DNA from: Brachypodium distachyon
Taxonomy: Eukaryota; Streptophyta; Magnoliopsida; Poales; Poaceae
Length of the DNA: 64,000 nucleotides
NCBI RefSeq assembly: GCF_000005505.3
Contig: NC_016135.3
Location: forward strand, 7,472,613 to 7,536,612
Reading direction: 5' to 3'
The notes below the pieces were generated by a model. The model was given only the letters and a program-made list of their open reading frames with translations, made no database searches and was not told the origin of the DNA. The position numbers and the translations under genes were made by a program. Shown one piece after another: positions 30,439 to 41,386 of this stretch. Numbering within the stretch: the first letter of the stretch is position 1; each line of letters starts with the position of its first letter.

Positions 30439-32520
30439 TGTAACATCCCAAAAATTTGCAACTTTTACATGTGCATTGCATCCATAAGCATCATGCCACA
30501 ATTGCATATTTGAATTCAAATTTGAATCTCAAAAGGCTTTGAAAAGATTTTATTTCAATTTAAACCCTAGGGTTTACACCCATTTGAGTTTTGGACCTTC
30601 AAACCAATAGGGTTTATTTGTAAAAGGGGTTTATTGCATAAATAAGCTATCCCATAATTTTTGGATAATTATTTGGAGTTGAAAAATTATTTTATTTAAA
30701 TAGTTATATAGCCCGGAAGGCATTTATAGGGCAAATGTATTTTTTTATATATTTTATTTTGAGGGGAAATTACTCCCAAAAGTTGAATCATGGTAAAACA
30801 TGATTTTATAAATTTTCTGGAATTTATTTGGACCAATTTGGAGTTCAAAATCAAAAGATATCAAAGAAATAAGAAAAACAAAAAAAAGAAAAGGCTAAAG
30901 AAAAAAAAATAGAACGGACCGACCCACTGGGCCGGCCCGCTAAGCCTCGCCCGGCCGAACGGCCCGACCGACCGAGCCGGTCCGCGCGCGCCCGCTGCCA
31001 CTGACAGGTGGGGCCCACCTGTCAGGGCCTTCGTCTTCCCGAAGGAAAGCCCGCGCCGCCACCGAATCCACGCCGGATTCCCGCGCGCCATCACCGCCGC
31101 CCCGTCCGCTCCGTGCACCCCGCAGCTTGCCAAGCGCGTCTCTATAAAGCTCGCGGCCTCCCCGTTCTCTTCCCCCTCTCTCTCGCTCGAATCCACGCGG
31201 CCGCGCTGCCCAATTGCTCGCCGGAGTACGCTGGACGCCGCTGCTCGTTTTGGTCACCGCCGGCAACCCTAAGGGTAAGCTCCGCCATCTTCTTCCCTCT
31301 CTTCTTCTTCATCTCCGTGTGCTTCTTTTGACGCACCCTCGTCGCGTTTCATGCACCGCAGCGCCGCCCCCGTCGTCGCCGAAGCTCTCCGAGGTCTGCC
31401 GCCCGCGCCGCCGCCTTGTTCTCGTCCTAGGCGACGCCTCCGACCGCCCCGAGCGCCGCCGACCGCGTCCCCGACCCCGCCAGGCCGAGCCGCACCCGAC
31501 GCGCACCTCCCTGAGCCGCCCACGTCGCCGGAACCGCCCGCCGCCGGTCCCCGCCGCTCGCCGGAGCTCCTTGCCGAAACCCTAGCGCCGGTGGAGGGAA
31601 TCTCAATCACTGTGAAATGATGATGTGGAGTGATTTTGGAAACTTGGCAAAAGCAACCCTAATGAACCATCCTGGGTGGACTGCTTTGAGTATTCGAGAT
31701 GTTATGCGACGCCAGGTCCATTTCTATGGGTCCCTCTGAGTCGAGTCTCCGTGAATTCGGAGATGGATCGTCCATGGACATCTCTTCCGTGGATTCGGAG
31801 AGCGCTTGTGTCGCAATTGTGGAATGCCACCTGGGGTATGAGAGACTGGACTAGTTTCATGTTTAGTAGCTTCCAGTACAACCACAAGCTAAATGGGCTC
31901 TGGCTGGATGGAGTAAGAAATATGAACCCAGATCCGCGGGATTGTACTGAGGTAGTTGCGCGGGTCTCTCAGGTGGTCTGGAGCATGGGTGTTTCTACCC
32001 CGTGTCCATTAGTTAACAGTAATGTAACATTCAATTGTAGTAGGATAAACTATGTTTTGCTACCACGCCAAAAAGCCTGAACTCCACTATACCTCAATTG
32101 CATATAACTTTCAGGTGAACTTGCCAATACATTCAATGTATTGACCACGTAGTGGCTGCAAATTAATAATGCAGGTGAATCTAACGAAGAGTGAGGTTCG
32201 TCGATGTTCTTTGGGTCATGTGCTTACATTTCAACATGCTCTCTCCTCTAGGAGTAGATGAGGCCCATTTGCTCTACCTTTCCGCTGCAGTTTATGATAC
32301 AATGTTATCATGGTTTTAAAACAATATTTGTTTATGCTGGCCCAAGGGGTCATGCAAGTTTGTAAGTACAATTAAGTTCTGGATGATACGATGTAATAAA
32401 GTACATTTCGACTATTGTATCTTGGTATTACATCTTGAACTGTGTGTGCTAGTGAGTCGATCCAGGGACTAGCACAAATAAGCACAGAGATCGAACCCTA
32501 GTAAGGGGGCGGTCGCTTCA
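30439..32520 (+). repeat. 5' LTR of element 2 (2082 bp)
   Basis: TGTAACATCCC to GCGGTCGCTTCA. It lacks about 1 kb present in the 3.2-kb copies (the GCAGAAAAGCCCC region). The perfect dyad CTGACAGGTGGG-g-CCCACCTGTCAG is at 31001-31025, and TATA (CTATAAAG) is at 31142-31149. Confidence 0.95.
31001..31025. promoter_or_regulatory. TCP-site-like palindrome upstream of the LTR TATA box
   Basis: Two 12-bp complementary arms around one G, containing GTGGGGCCCAC. GGNCCCAC/GTGGGNCC is the known binding consensus of plant TCP transcription factors. The arrangement is repeated in other family-A LTRs at 23008-23032 and 46357-46381, with paired changes. Confidence 0.65.
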
Positions 32521-32522
32521 GA

Positions 32523-32534
32523 TGGTATCAGAGC
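32523..32534 (+). promoter_or_regulatory. primer-binding site of element 2
   Basis: TGGTATCAGAGC, two bases after the LTR end; initiator Met tRNA type. Confidence 0.9.
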
Positions 32535-32629
32535 AATGTGTTGCATGTAGGAACGTGACCCTAGTTTGGATTAGGATAAGACAGACCAAAGACCAAACCT
32601 TAGGATTATTTCTTATCCCTATTTGATCT

Positions 32630-32630
32630 T

Positions 32631-32661
<31 letters not shown>
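32630..32661. repeat. (TG)n(TA)n microsatellite
   Basis: Alternating GT then TA dinucleotides in the leader of element 2. Confidence 0.9.
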
Positions 32662-32999
32662 TTTATTCCTTATCGATATTCATCTGAATCTTGCATTTAT
32701 AACTTGCATATGCATGACATGATGAATTATTTTATTTTAATTATACCACATATGCATGCTTATTTAATTATACCACAGATGCATATTTATTTTTATTGCA
32801 CCATCCACCACTATAATCATGTTACTATGTTACCCAGATAATATTATGCATCCAGTTTTATATTTGCATTTCCACCTTTAATATTAATATTTATTACTTT
32901 TTTCCCACTCTACTACCTTTATTTCAATTTTCCTTCATACATCCGACCATTTGATCATGTCACTGATACTCCCTTATCTACCTTCTTTATTTTCTATAG

Positions 33000-35247
33000 A
33001 TGGGAAGCCCAACACCGTTTGGTATCGTACCGCTGTTCACCAGAGTCTACTACCCCTCCATGGACGATGACCAGTTGTTCAGTGCCCCTTTGGCGGCAGT
33101 GTGTGCGTCTCTTGACCTGCCACCACCCAGGTTCAGAGGCCGAGTCGAGCCCGCCGTGCCAGAAGGATGGCAACCAAGGTGGGAGATTGAGGCAAAGATC
33201 CGCGGGCGGGAGATCGTGCCTGCTACACAGGATATCACCTTCATCGCTCGCTACCCCATCTTCGAGCAAGGCCTTCAGTTCGCCATGCAGTGCGCTTTCG
33301 CACAGGTGTGCAGGGACTATCGGCATGAGTTCCCCGAGAACTCCCCCTTCCTCCTCTTTGGAAGGCGGAACCATGCATGCTCGGCAGTGGCTACAACCAA
33401 CGATGAGGAGGCAACCCCAGTGACGACCCACTTCGAAAACTTGGAGTTAAACACAGTGGACTTGGAGTCTTGTCTCGAGCACGAGATGACCAAGGCCGAC
33501 CTAGCCGAGGAGCAGATTGGTAATCTGTTGGGAGAGAAGACTCAATGGCAGGAGGACAAGGCATTGTTGCATAACACTGCCATCAATATGGAAGGAGTCA
33601 TCAATCAGTTGCAGTATGAGAGAGACCAGAATCGTTACTACTGCGAGCAGTTCAAGGCCTTCATTGAGGCAGTAGCCGCAGCCGCCGCCGAGCCAGCACC
33701 AGCTGCCGCACCGGCACCAGACCAGGCCCCACCGCCACCACAGGATCAGGAGGTGGTACTGTTGGGGAACGCGGTATGCTACGCTAGCACAAAATAAAAT
33801 TTTCTACCGCTTCCGCCCGGATCAATGCTGTAGATAATGGATCACGAGATTACCACTAGACGCGCAGACCCGTAGCGGAAGTAGAGTCGATGTAGCGCGT
33901 CGATGCCGAGTAGTCGAACAGCCTGCTCCTCCTCGCCGATCCCACGAACAGTTCGTCCAAGCGCCGCAGGTGCAGCGCCTCCGAGGTATCCACACGTACA
34001 GGGAGGAACTCCGTGCGGCGGACTGCTAGATCCGATCGCAAGGCTTTGGGCGTGGAGGTGCGACGGCCGAGTCTAACTCGCGTCTGAACTGGGGTTACCC
34101 TAGACGGGTTGGTCTCCTCCACTTATATAGACGTCCCTAGTGGGCTCAACACTTGAGGCCCATTAGGAGTCCAAGCCCGATACGAGTTGGATCCGATCCA
34201 ACTCGGTTCCCACCCCTTAAGCGTGTGACCCTTCAGGTTCGCGGTCAGTCGGCCACGACTACGAGCTCGGACTGCGGGCCCGAGTAACACCTTACTCGTC
34301 CACTGGCACCGACTCAAGTCGATAGTTGGTAGCGGCGCCTAGCAGCACGTGCCAACTCCCGAGTAACCACAAGGTATATTGACGAACCATACAATGTGTC
34401 ATATGCAACATTCCTTTTGCCTCGCGATATGTGTGTCGAGCTCAAGGCGAGTGCGTGTCATCCTTGTGGATAGCTCGAGTCTCTTCTCGTTCCTGTGATA
34501 CAGATTCCCGAACGGGTTAACACTTAACCCAAGTCGCATGGCCATGCTTTCCGAATCTGATCACTCGAGAGGGCCCAGAGATATCTCTCCGAACAGGAGG
34601 GGCAAATCCCATCTTGATCAACCATGACTCGCAGTATGTTTCTCAGCAAACCCGAAAGCTACCTTTATAACCACCCAGTTACGGAGTAGCGTTTGGCAAC
34701 CCCTAAGTAGGCCGATTCACATCCCAAGCTCATACGATGACCTCAGGTCTAGGACTGGCATATACATCGTACTTGAGACTAACAAATGACAATCATCTCG
34801 TTGTGTCTCAGTGCGGGTCTGTCCGACTCAACAATCTCATTGTCGAGTCCATGCTATCAGTCGGCAACACCTTGCCCTATGACTTGTGAAACATAGTCAT
34901 CATACTGATTCACATTGCTAGTCTAGATTATGTGTCCGCATAACCTCAATGACTAGGGACCATTAGAACAACATCATAGAATACATAGTCTCACAAACAA
35001 ATCACGTATTTATTGATACATATCAGTGATGATGTTCAAGGACAATAACAATAACTCATGAATACATAGGAAATAACATCATCACATGATTGCCTCTAGG
35101 GCATATCTCCAACAGGTACCTCAGGAGGAGGTGCCGACTGAGGAGGAGGAGCCCCAGGAGGTCCACGAGATGGACACCCCTGCCACCAACACCCGCTCCA
35201 AGAGGAAGAGGGTGAATGGGGCCACGACGATAGCCACACCTCTCTAG
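33000..35247 (+). CDS. extra coiled-coil ORF upstream of gag in element 2 (interrupted by a solo LTR)
   Basis: Coding parts are 33000-33759 and 35120-35247, in frame once the solo LTR and one copy of its GGTAC duplication are discounted; together 295 codons plus TAG. The ATG at 33000 follows TTTCTATAG. The N-terminal half has PPRFRGRVEPAVPEGWQPRW, DITFIARYPIFEQGLQFAM and FPENSPFLLFGRR. About residues 145-220 are heptad-like and rich in Glu, Gln, Lys and Leu (probable coiled coil). An Ala/Pro stretch, an acidic patch (EEVPTEEEEPQE) and a basic RSKRKR near the C-terminus follow, the last suggesting nuclear targeting. It has no retroviral enzyme motif, and its function is unknown to me. It is free of stops apart from the insertion. 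Confidence 0.75.
33760..35114 (-). mobile_element. solo LTR of a BARE/Angela-like copia element
   Basis: A 1355-bp unit with ends TGTTGGGGAACGC and GGGCATATCTCCAACA, flanked by exact duplications GGTAC (33755-33759 and 35115-35119). Read on the minus strand it starts TGTTGGAGATATGCCCTAGA, the usual start of Angela-type LTRs. It lies inside the extra ORF of element 2. It is far less decayed than the related fragment at 2828-3692. Confidence 0.9.
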
Positions 35248-35534
35248 TCTCGATGCCTACCAGTTTTTATTAGTTATCTTTTCGTTATCAGTATTGCGAG
35301 TTAGTCATTGACCATACAATCTATGTGTATGGCAATGTAGATCGATTGCATTTTCCGTACTCTTTATGGGCAGTACCCCATCATGAACAAGTGTGTTTTG
35401 CTATATGTTCCAAAACCTTTTTATGATTGAGTGTATGATTGAGATATGCTTGTGTTAATATCTGGTTTTGTGGGGGTTTAGACATCCTTAGCTCTATTCT
35501 GTCTATTATTCCTCATCTATGCTACCCTAAACAG

Positions 35535-36645
35535 ATGCCTCCAAGACGCCAGAACCCCGCCAACAATGCCGAGGCTAACAACGCCGAAGCAGAAGGGAAT
35601 GCTGCTACCATGCAACAACTGTTGGCAGCACAGACCCAATTCTTTCAGATGGTTACTCAGCAGTTAGCCAACAACAACGCCAACCACCAACAGAACCCTA
35701 ACAACAACAACCAACAACACCACCCTCCACAAGTGGATATGTTGACCAGGTTTCTGCGCTTGCGCCCACCCACTTTCCCAGCTCACCTGAGCTAATCATG
35801 GCAGACGACTGGCTCTACTCTGTTAATAAGAACTTAGTGACAATCAACTGCACCGAGGAAGAAAAGGTTCGGTTTGCAGCCCATCTGCTTGAAGGACCAG
35901 CAGCTTCGTGGTGGGAGAACTACCTGATCACCACCCCCATCGAGCATGTCACCTGGGATATGTTCCAAGAAGCTTTCCGCACCGCCCACATCTCAGCGGG
36001 GTACTCAATCTGAAGAAGAAGGAATTTCTGCGACTCAGACAAGGTAGCCGCACAGTGGTCGAGTTCATCGACCAGTTCAATAGTCTCGCCCGCTATGCGC
36101 CGGACGAGGTGAACACGGATGCTAAGCGCCGAGAGAGATTCTTGGATGCGCTGAACGATGAACTCTCCATTCAGTTAGCTGTTGCTTACACTCCTACCTA
36201 CCAATCGCTCATTGACAAGGCGATTGTGTTGGAGAACAAGCTCCATCAGATGGAGAACCACAAGAGGAGACTCCACAAGGGAGGCTCTCACGCGGTGCCA
36301 CATCACAAGCCGCGCATCACCCAGGACGGCAATGGCAGTTCATCTGTGCACAGGGCCGGGGGCCACAATGACAGACGCAGTGGAGGGTATGGCCATCAGA
36401 ACCGCCATACCGGAAACAACAACAGCAGCAGCAAGCACCAGCAGCACCAGCAACCGCAGCAGAATCAGCAGCAGCAGCGCCAACGGTAATGGTAACCACA
36501 ATGGAAGTGGAAACCAAAATGGCAATGGAAAGAGCCACACCAATAGCAATGGAGCCGGACAGAACCGCAACCCTTGCAGGGACATCAGCCAGGTGGAGTG
36601 CTTCAAGTGCCACAAGATGGGGTACTACTCCAACGACTGCCCGGA
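35535..36645 (+). pseudogene. gag of element 2, three frameshifts
   Basis: It starts MPPRRQNPANNAEANNAEAE, directly after CTAAACAG as in element 1. The capsid core is split: VDMLTRFLRLRPPTF ends at 35795 by a shift, ADDWLYSVNKNLVT to AAHLLEGPAASWWENY runs to 36013, and KKEFLRLRQGSRTVVEF through NDELSIQLAVAYTPTYQ runs to 36489. A Gln/Asn/Ser-rich linker then moves into a third frame that carries the knuckle CFKCHKMGYYSNDC (36599-36640), where the zinc-binding His is Tyr. It is clearly homologous to the gag at 26109. Confidence 0.9.
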
Positions 36646-36649
36646 GAGG

Positions 36650-37198
36650 ATGACAGGGAATGTGGTTAAACCAAACCCATTCCAGAAGGGCAACGTGAAC
36701 CACATCGACGTGGAAGAGATCACTGAGGAGCAAGGTATAGTCATCGGTACCTTTAGCGTTAATTCATTTAAAGCTTTAGTACTGTTTGATACCGGTGCAT
36801 CTCATTCATTCATCTCGAGAGGATTTGTGCATCAAAATGGATTACCTGTTAGCACACTAGCAAACCCCATGAAAGTAAATTAACTAGGGGGAGAATTGAT
36901 AGCCGCCTATGACTGTCGTGGACTAAGTTTGGAAATAGGGAAACACACCTTTCCCATGGACCTAATAATAATAGGGTCCAAGGGTTTGTGTGTCATCCTA
37001 GGAATGGATTGGCTGGCCAAGTATGAGGGACTCATAGACTGTGTCAGAAGGACCATCACCCTCACCACCCCAGAGAATAAGAGAATCCGTTTCAAGTCAG
37101 CTTTTGAACTTAAGAGACCTAAGGTCAATTCTCTTAAGGGGGTTAGCCTGGACGAGGTTCCAATAGTGAATGAGTATCCGGATGTTTTCCCGGAATAG
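36650..37198 (+). pseudogene. aspartic protease region of element 2
   Basis: It has GIVIGTFSVNSFKALVLFDT-GASHSFIS with the catalytic DTG at about 36787-36795, then a stop at 36881, then the flap region and VILGMDWLAKYEGLIDC. The frame ends VFPE with a TAG at 37196. GMDWL is intact here, unlike in element 1. Confidence 0.9.
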
Positions 37199-38110
37199 TT
37201 GCCAGGTATGCCACCAGACCGAGATGTAGAGTTTCTCATCGAGTTGATGCCTGGAAGTGGACCCATAGCCAAGAGACCATATAAGATGGCTGTGGATGAG
37301 TTAAAGGAATTGAAGAAGCAGCTAGCTGAACAGTTAGCGAAAGGTTTCATCCGCCCCAGTTCATCACCATGGGGAGCACCTGTCTTGTTTGTGGAGAAAA
37401 AGGACAAGAGCCAACGGATGTGTATCGATTATCGGTTACTAAATGAGATGACGATAAAAAATAAATACCCCTTACCTATCATCAACGATCTTTTCGACCA
37501 GTTGGAAGGAGCCTGTGTGTTCTCAAAAATCGATCTGCGATCAGGGTATTTTTAGCTGAAGATCCGAGAGATGGATATACCCAAGACGGCATTCACCACT
37601 AGGTATGGACTGTATGAGTATACCGTGATGCCATTTGGATTGACCAATGCACCAGCATACTTCATGAACAAGATGAACAAGGTGTTCATGGAATTCTTGG
37701 ACAAGTTTGTTGTGGTGTTCATCGATGACATTTTGATTTATTCCAAGAGCAAGGAAGAGCATGAGCAGCATCTGCGCATGGTTTTAGAGAAGCTGAGAGC
37801 GCACAAGTTATACGCCAAGTTCAGCAAGTGCGACTTTTGGTTGTCAGAAGTCAGTTTCCTCGGACACATTGTGTTAGGAGCAGGAGTAGCTGTCGACCCA
37901 GCTAAGGTGACCGCTGTTACAGAATGGGAATCACCTAAGAACGTCGGAGATATCTGCAGTTTCCTAGGACTTGCGGGATATTATCGGAGATCATTGAGAA
38001 CTTCTCCAAGATTGCTAAACCAATGACAGAATTACTAAAGAAAGAGTAGAAGTTTGCCTAGAACGAGAAATGTGAAGAGAGTTTCCAGGAGTTAAAGAGG
38101 AGATTGGTGT
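37199..38110 (+). pseudogene. reverse transcriptase of element 2
   Basis: It is nearly complete: [70 protein letters not shown] then a TAG (CAG to TAG) at 37553, [15 protein letters not shown], catalytic FIDDILIYS intact at about 37719-37745, then [18 protein letters not shown] and [10 protein letters not shown] frameshift follows at about 37990. Only point damage separates it from a working frame. Confidence 0.92.
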
Positions 38111-38520
38111 CCGCACCTATTCTTGTGCTACCAAACCTCCAAGACTTTCAAGTTTATTGCGACGCTTCACGTCAAGGTTTGGGAGGAGTATTGATGTAGA
38201 ATGGAAGAGTTGTAGCGTATGCTTCGCGACCACTGAAGAGCAACGAAGGCAACTACCCCACGCATGATTTGGAGTTAGCATCAGTAGTACACGCTTTGAA
38301 GACTTGGAGACACTATCTGATGGGGAAGCATTGTGAGTTGTTCACAGATCACAAGAGCCTGAAGTATATATTCACCCAGAAGGAGTTGAATCTGAGACAG
38401 CGTAGATGGTTAGAACTGATAAAGAATTATGACCTAAGTCTGCAATACCATCCCGGCAAGGCTAATGTTGTAGCCGATGCATTGAGCCGCAAGGGCTATA
38501 TAAATGGACTGACAGCTGGA
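38111..38520 (+). pseudogene. RNase H domain of element 2
   Basis: It carries FQVYCDASRQGLGGVLM, a [55 protein letters not shown] and [10 protein letters not shown], so the Asp, Glu, Asp and Asp positions of Ty3/gypsy RNase H are present. One stop interrupts it (38198), then the frame is open into integrase. Confidence 0.9.
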
Positions 38521-39459
38521 GAGTTACCGCCAGAGTTGTGCAAACAGTTCAAGGACCTGAGATTAAAGATTGTGCCTGAAGGACATCTGGCCACATTGGA
38601 AGTACAACCCACTTTATTGGACAGGATCAGAAAAGCACAGAAGGGCGACTCAGAAATAAAGGAGATAAAAGAGAACATGGTTGCTGAGAAAGCGAAGGAA
38701 TTTCGTGAGGATGACCAAGGAACCATATGGTTCGGTCAACGCATATGTGGACCGCAGGATCCGGAAATCAGGAAGCTGATTTTACAAGAAGCTCATGATT
38801 CACGGTACTCAATCCACCCCGGGAACACGAAAATGTACATGGACCTAAAGGAAACATTTTGGTGGTCCGGATTAAAGCGAGACATTGCAGAGTTCATTGC
38901 CTTATGCGATGTGTGCAACCGATTTAAAGCCGAGCACCAGAAGCCAGCAGGATTGCTAAGACCACTGCCAATACCAGACTGGAAGTGGGATAAAGTTGGC
39001 ATGGATTTTATCACCGGGTTACCAAGGACCAGATCAGGATATGATTCCATTTGGGTAGTGGTTGACCGTTTGACCAAGGTTGCTCACTTTATACCAGTGA
39101 AGACTACCTACACTAGTGCACAGTTAGCGAAGCGCTACATGTCAAGCATCGTGTGTTTACACAGGGTACCCAAGGAAATAGTTTCAGACAGAGGTACCCA
39201 ATTCACCTCAAGGTTTTGGGGACAACTACATGAGTTTCTCGGAACGAGACTAGAGTTTAGCACAGCTTTCCATTCGCAGACGGATGGACAAACTGAGAGA
39301 GTTAATCAGATCCTTGAAGATATGTTGAGAGCCTGCGCTTTAGATTATGGATCCAGTTGGGATGACAATCTGCCGTATGCAGAGTTTTCATACAACAACA
39401 GCTTCCAAGCCAGCATAGGAATGTCACCTTTTGAAGCTTTGTATGGAAGGAAGTGCTGA
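38521..39459 (+). pseudogene. integrase of element 2
   Basis: The 396-codon frame 38269-39459 holds the integrase. The N-terminal zinc-binding motif is represented by [17 protein letters not shown] and [12 protein letters not shown]. The catalytic Asp, Asp and Glu lie in [17 protein letters not shown] and [14 protein letters not shown]. The frame ends EALYGRKC followed by TGA at 39457-39459, before the C-terminal domain. The core itself shows no damage, making this the best-preserved enzyme in the window. Confidence 0.92.
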
Positions 39460-39734
39460 ACACCATTGTTATGGGATGGTGTAGGGGACCCCAGATTTGA
39501 TAAAGGATGTCGAGGAAAAGGTTAGACTCATCCGAGACCGATTGAAGGTAGCTCAATCAAGGCAGAAGAGCGACGCAGATTCCAAACGTAGGGAGGTTAC
39601 CTACGAGATTGAAGGTAGAGCGCAGAGTTTCGCCGATACGCGGGGTAAGGAGATTTGGAATCAAGGGAAAGTTAGCACCCTATTTCATTGGACCTTTCAA
39701 GATCTTGTCACGCCAAGGATAAGTGGCCTAAAAA

Positions 39735-40070
39735 TTGGACTTACCGGAAGCACTGTCCAATGTCCACAATATCTTCCACGTATCACAACTGAAGAAGTGT
39801 CACCCCGAGATGGCCGACACGCCCCTGAGGGATACAATTCCACTTGAGGAAGTCCAGATACAGAGTGACCTCACCTATGAGGAGAAACCGATCAGAATCT
39901 TGGATACAGCTGAGAGACAAACCTGATCCAAGACCATCAGGTTTTGCAAGGTTCAGTGGGACCATCACACTGAAGAAGAAGCCACTTGGGAACGCGAAGA
40001 CGATCTTCGAGAAGACCACCCACACCTCTTTGCTAACCGCACCGAATCTCGAGGACGAGATTCATCTTAA
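39735..40070 (+). pseudogene. integrase C-terminus and chromodomain of element 2
   Basis: The frame starts in LPEALSNVHNIFHVSQLKKC. Then a chromodomain: LTYEEKPIRILDTAERQT, one in-frame TGA (probably from CGA), then FCKVQWDHHTEEEATWERED, ending with TAA at 40068-40070. The KVQW and EATWE signatures with a preceding ERxTR block are those of chromovirus integrases and would direct insertion into heterochromatin. The segment 39460-39734 that should connect it to the integrase core is frameshifted. Confidence 0.9.
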
Positions 40071-40082
40071 GGAGGTTAGGTC

Positions 40083-40331
40083 TGTAAAATCCCAAAAATT
40101 TCAAACTTTTACATGTGCATTGCATCCATAAGCATCATGGGATATTGGGACAGCAAGGGGTCATGCAAGTTTGCAAGTACAATTAAGTTTTGGATGATAC
40201 GATGTAAAAAAGTACATTTTGACTATTGTATCTTGGTATTACATCTTGAACTGTGTGTGCTAGTGAGTCGATCCAAGGACTAGCACAAATAAGCACAGAG
40301 ATCGAACCCTAGTAAGGTTGCGGTCGCTTCA
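40083..40331 (+). repeat. 3' LTR of element 2, internally deleted to 249 bp
   Basis: The first ~57 bp match 30439-30495 and the last ~178 bp match the end of the 5' LTR. A 13-bp filler (GGATATTGGGACA) sits between them. Ends TGTAAAATCCC and GCGGTCGCTTCA are intact. Confidence 0.92.
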
Positions 40332-40863
40332 GTAGGCTCCGACACGTTTCACCGCGTGTAATAGTGCCCCATGCAGTATATGTTGTGCACGCGGCTCGGG
40401 CGGGCAACCCCTGTCTTGTCTGTCCCGACAATTGCCTCAACGCGTGTCCCGTTATAAACCCTAGCTAACACTGGCGCCTGTGGTATCCCCTTGACTATAA
40501 AAGGAGGACGAAGCCAACATAAAAAAGGTTCCATCCTATTCCATTTCGCTGAATCCCTAGCTGAAGCCAGCGATAGGTAGTGCAAGGTTTAGAGTAAGAG
40601 AGCAGCCCCGAGAGGGGCTAAGTAGCTAGCCGGGGAGCACACCCGGCAACTTGTAAACACACCCATTTCATTGGAATATACACGCAGAAAGTAGGACGTA
40701 GGGTTTTACACCTCCGGGTGGCCCGAGCCTGGGTAAATCCCACTGTCTACACAACGTTTCTTCGTCATGTCGGTGATGACCGGAGGCGATCCCCCCCGCC
40801 CTCGACCGAACAACAAAAAAGGGATGCTCGACATCCTCGGTGCCGGAGTCTCGGGCTCCGACA

Positions 40864-41386
40864 TCTGGCGTGCCAGGTAGGGGGCCCATGCGGAAAGTTT
40901 CTGGTGACCGCCGGCATCGTCGGCATCGTCTTCTTCGGCACTCGCGTTCACAGGGTGACAACCCCAAGGTGGACACGCGCGGCACACCCGTGACGCGCAC
41001 AAGATCACGTGATGCCCCACGGGCATCACAGGGGCAAGGGGACCTTGAGTCCTCTCAGGCGCGGCAGCAACAACAGCAGCCACCGCCACAACAGCAGTAG
41101 CAGCAACAGCAGGCGCAAGAGCTGCAGGTGCTGCTCCCCCCGCCTCCTCCCCGGCCGCAAGGAGACAACCAGCAAGGGAAAGCTCCAGTCCCGAATGTGA
41201 GAACCGGAGCCAGCCACACGAATGACGCTCCCGTTGGGCGCATCGAGCGCCAAGACCATCCCCGTGCGAGTGATCACCAACACCGCTCGCACCGGAGTCA
41301 CACTGTCTCGACTCCGCAGAACCTCGGATCATTCGTCCCTCAGCCGAACCCCGAGTACGGGCGAGTGGTAGCAACCCGCCTCCGCC
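40864..41386 (+). pseudogene. primer site and gag N-terminus of Tat element 7
   Basis: After TGGCGTGCCAGGTAGGGGG, one frame reads TRGTPVTRTRSRDAPRASQG, then a Gln-rich run containing one TAG (CAG to TAG) at 41098, then LPPPPPRPQGDNQQGKAPVP and TPQNLGSFVPQPNPEYGRVV. A Gln/Pro-rich, low-complexity start is usual for gag of grass Tat elements. No capsid core is present because element 6 cuts in at 41387. Confidence 0.55.

Larger units (their letters stand above)
30439..40331 (+). mobile_element. element 2: full-span Ty3/gypsy chromovirus with an extra ORF before gag
   Basis: Bounded by exact 5-bp duplications GTAGG (30434-30438 and 40332-40336). The order is 5' LTR, initiator-Met primer site, extra ORF (split by a copia solo LTR), gag, zinc knuckle, protease, reverse transcriptase, RNase H, integrase, chromodomain, polypurine stretch and a 3' LTR reduced to 249 bp. 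The chromodomain and domain order make it a chromovirus; the long LTR and Met primer site would suit the Tekay clade (inference). It carries scattered stops and frameshifts, so it is not autonomous now. Confidence 0.95.
30145..40863 (+). mobile_element. element 7: Tat-lineage gypsy LTR, split by element 2
   Basis: The LTR parts are 30145-30438 and 40337-40863 (about 821 bp), interrupted by element 2. The start (GCACTAGTGGCCCACGGGG) corresponds to the reverse complement of the end of the inverted LTR at 41387-42167. The end (GTGCCGGAGTC to GCTCCGACA) matches that copy's other end. A TATA box (CTATAAAAGG) lies at about 40496-40504. After the LTR comes a primer-site-like TGGCGTGCCAGGTAGGGGG (40866-40884). 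Its internal region is cut after 523 bp by element 6. Confidence 0.75.
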
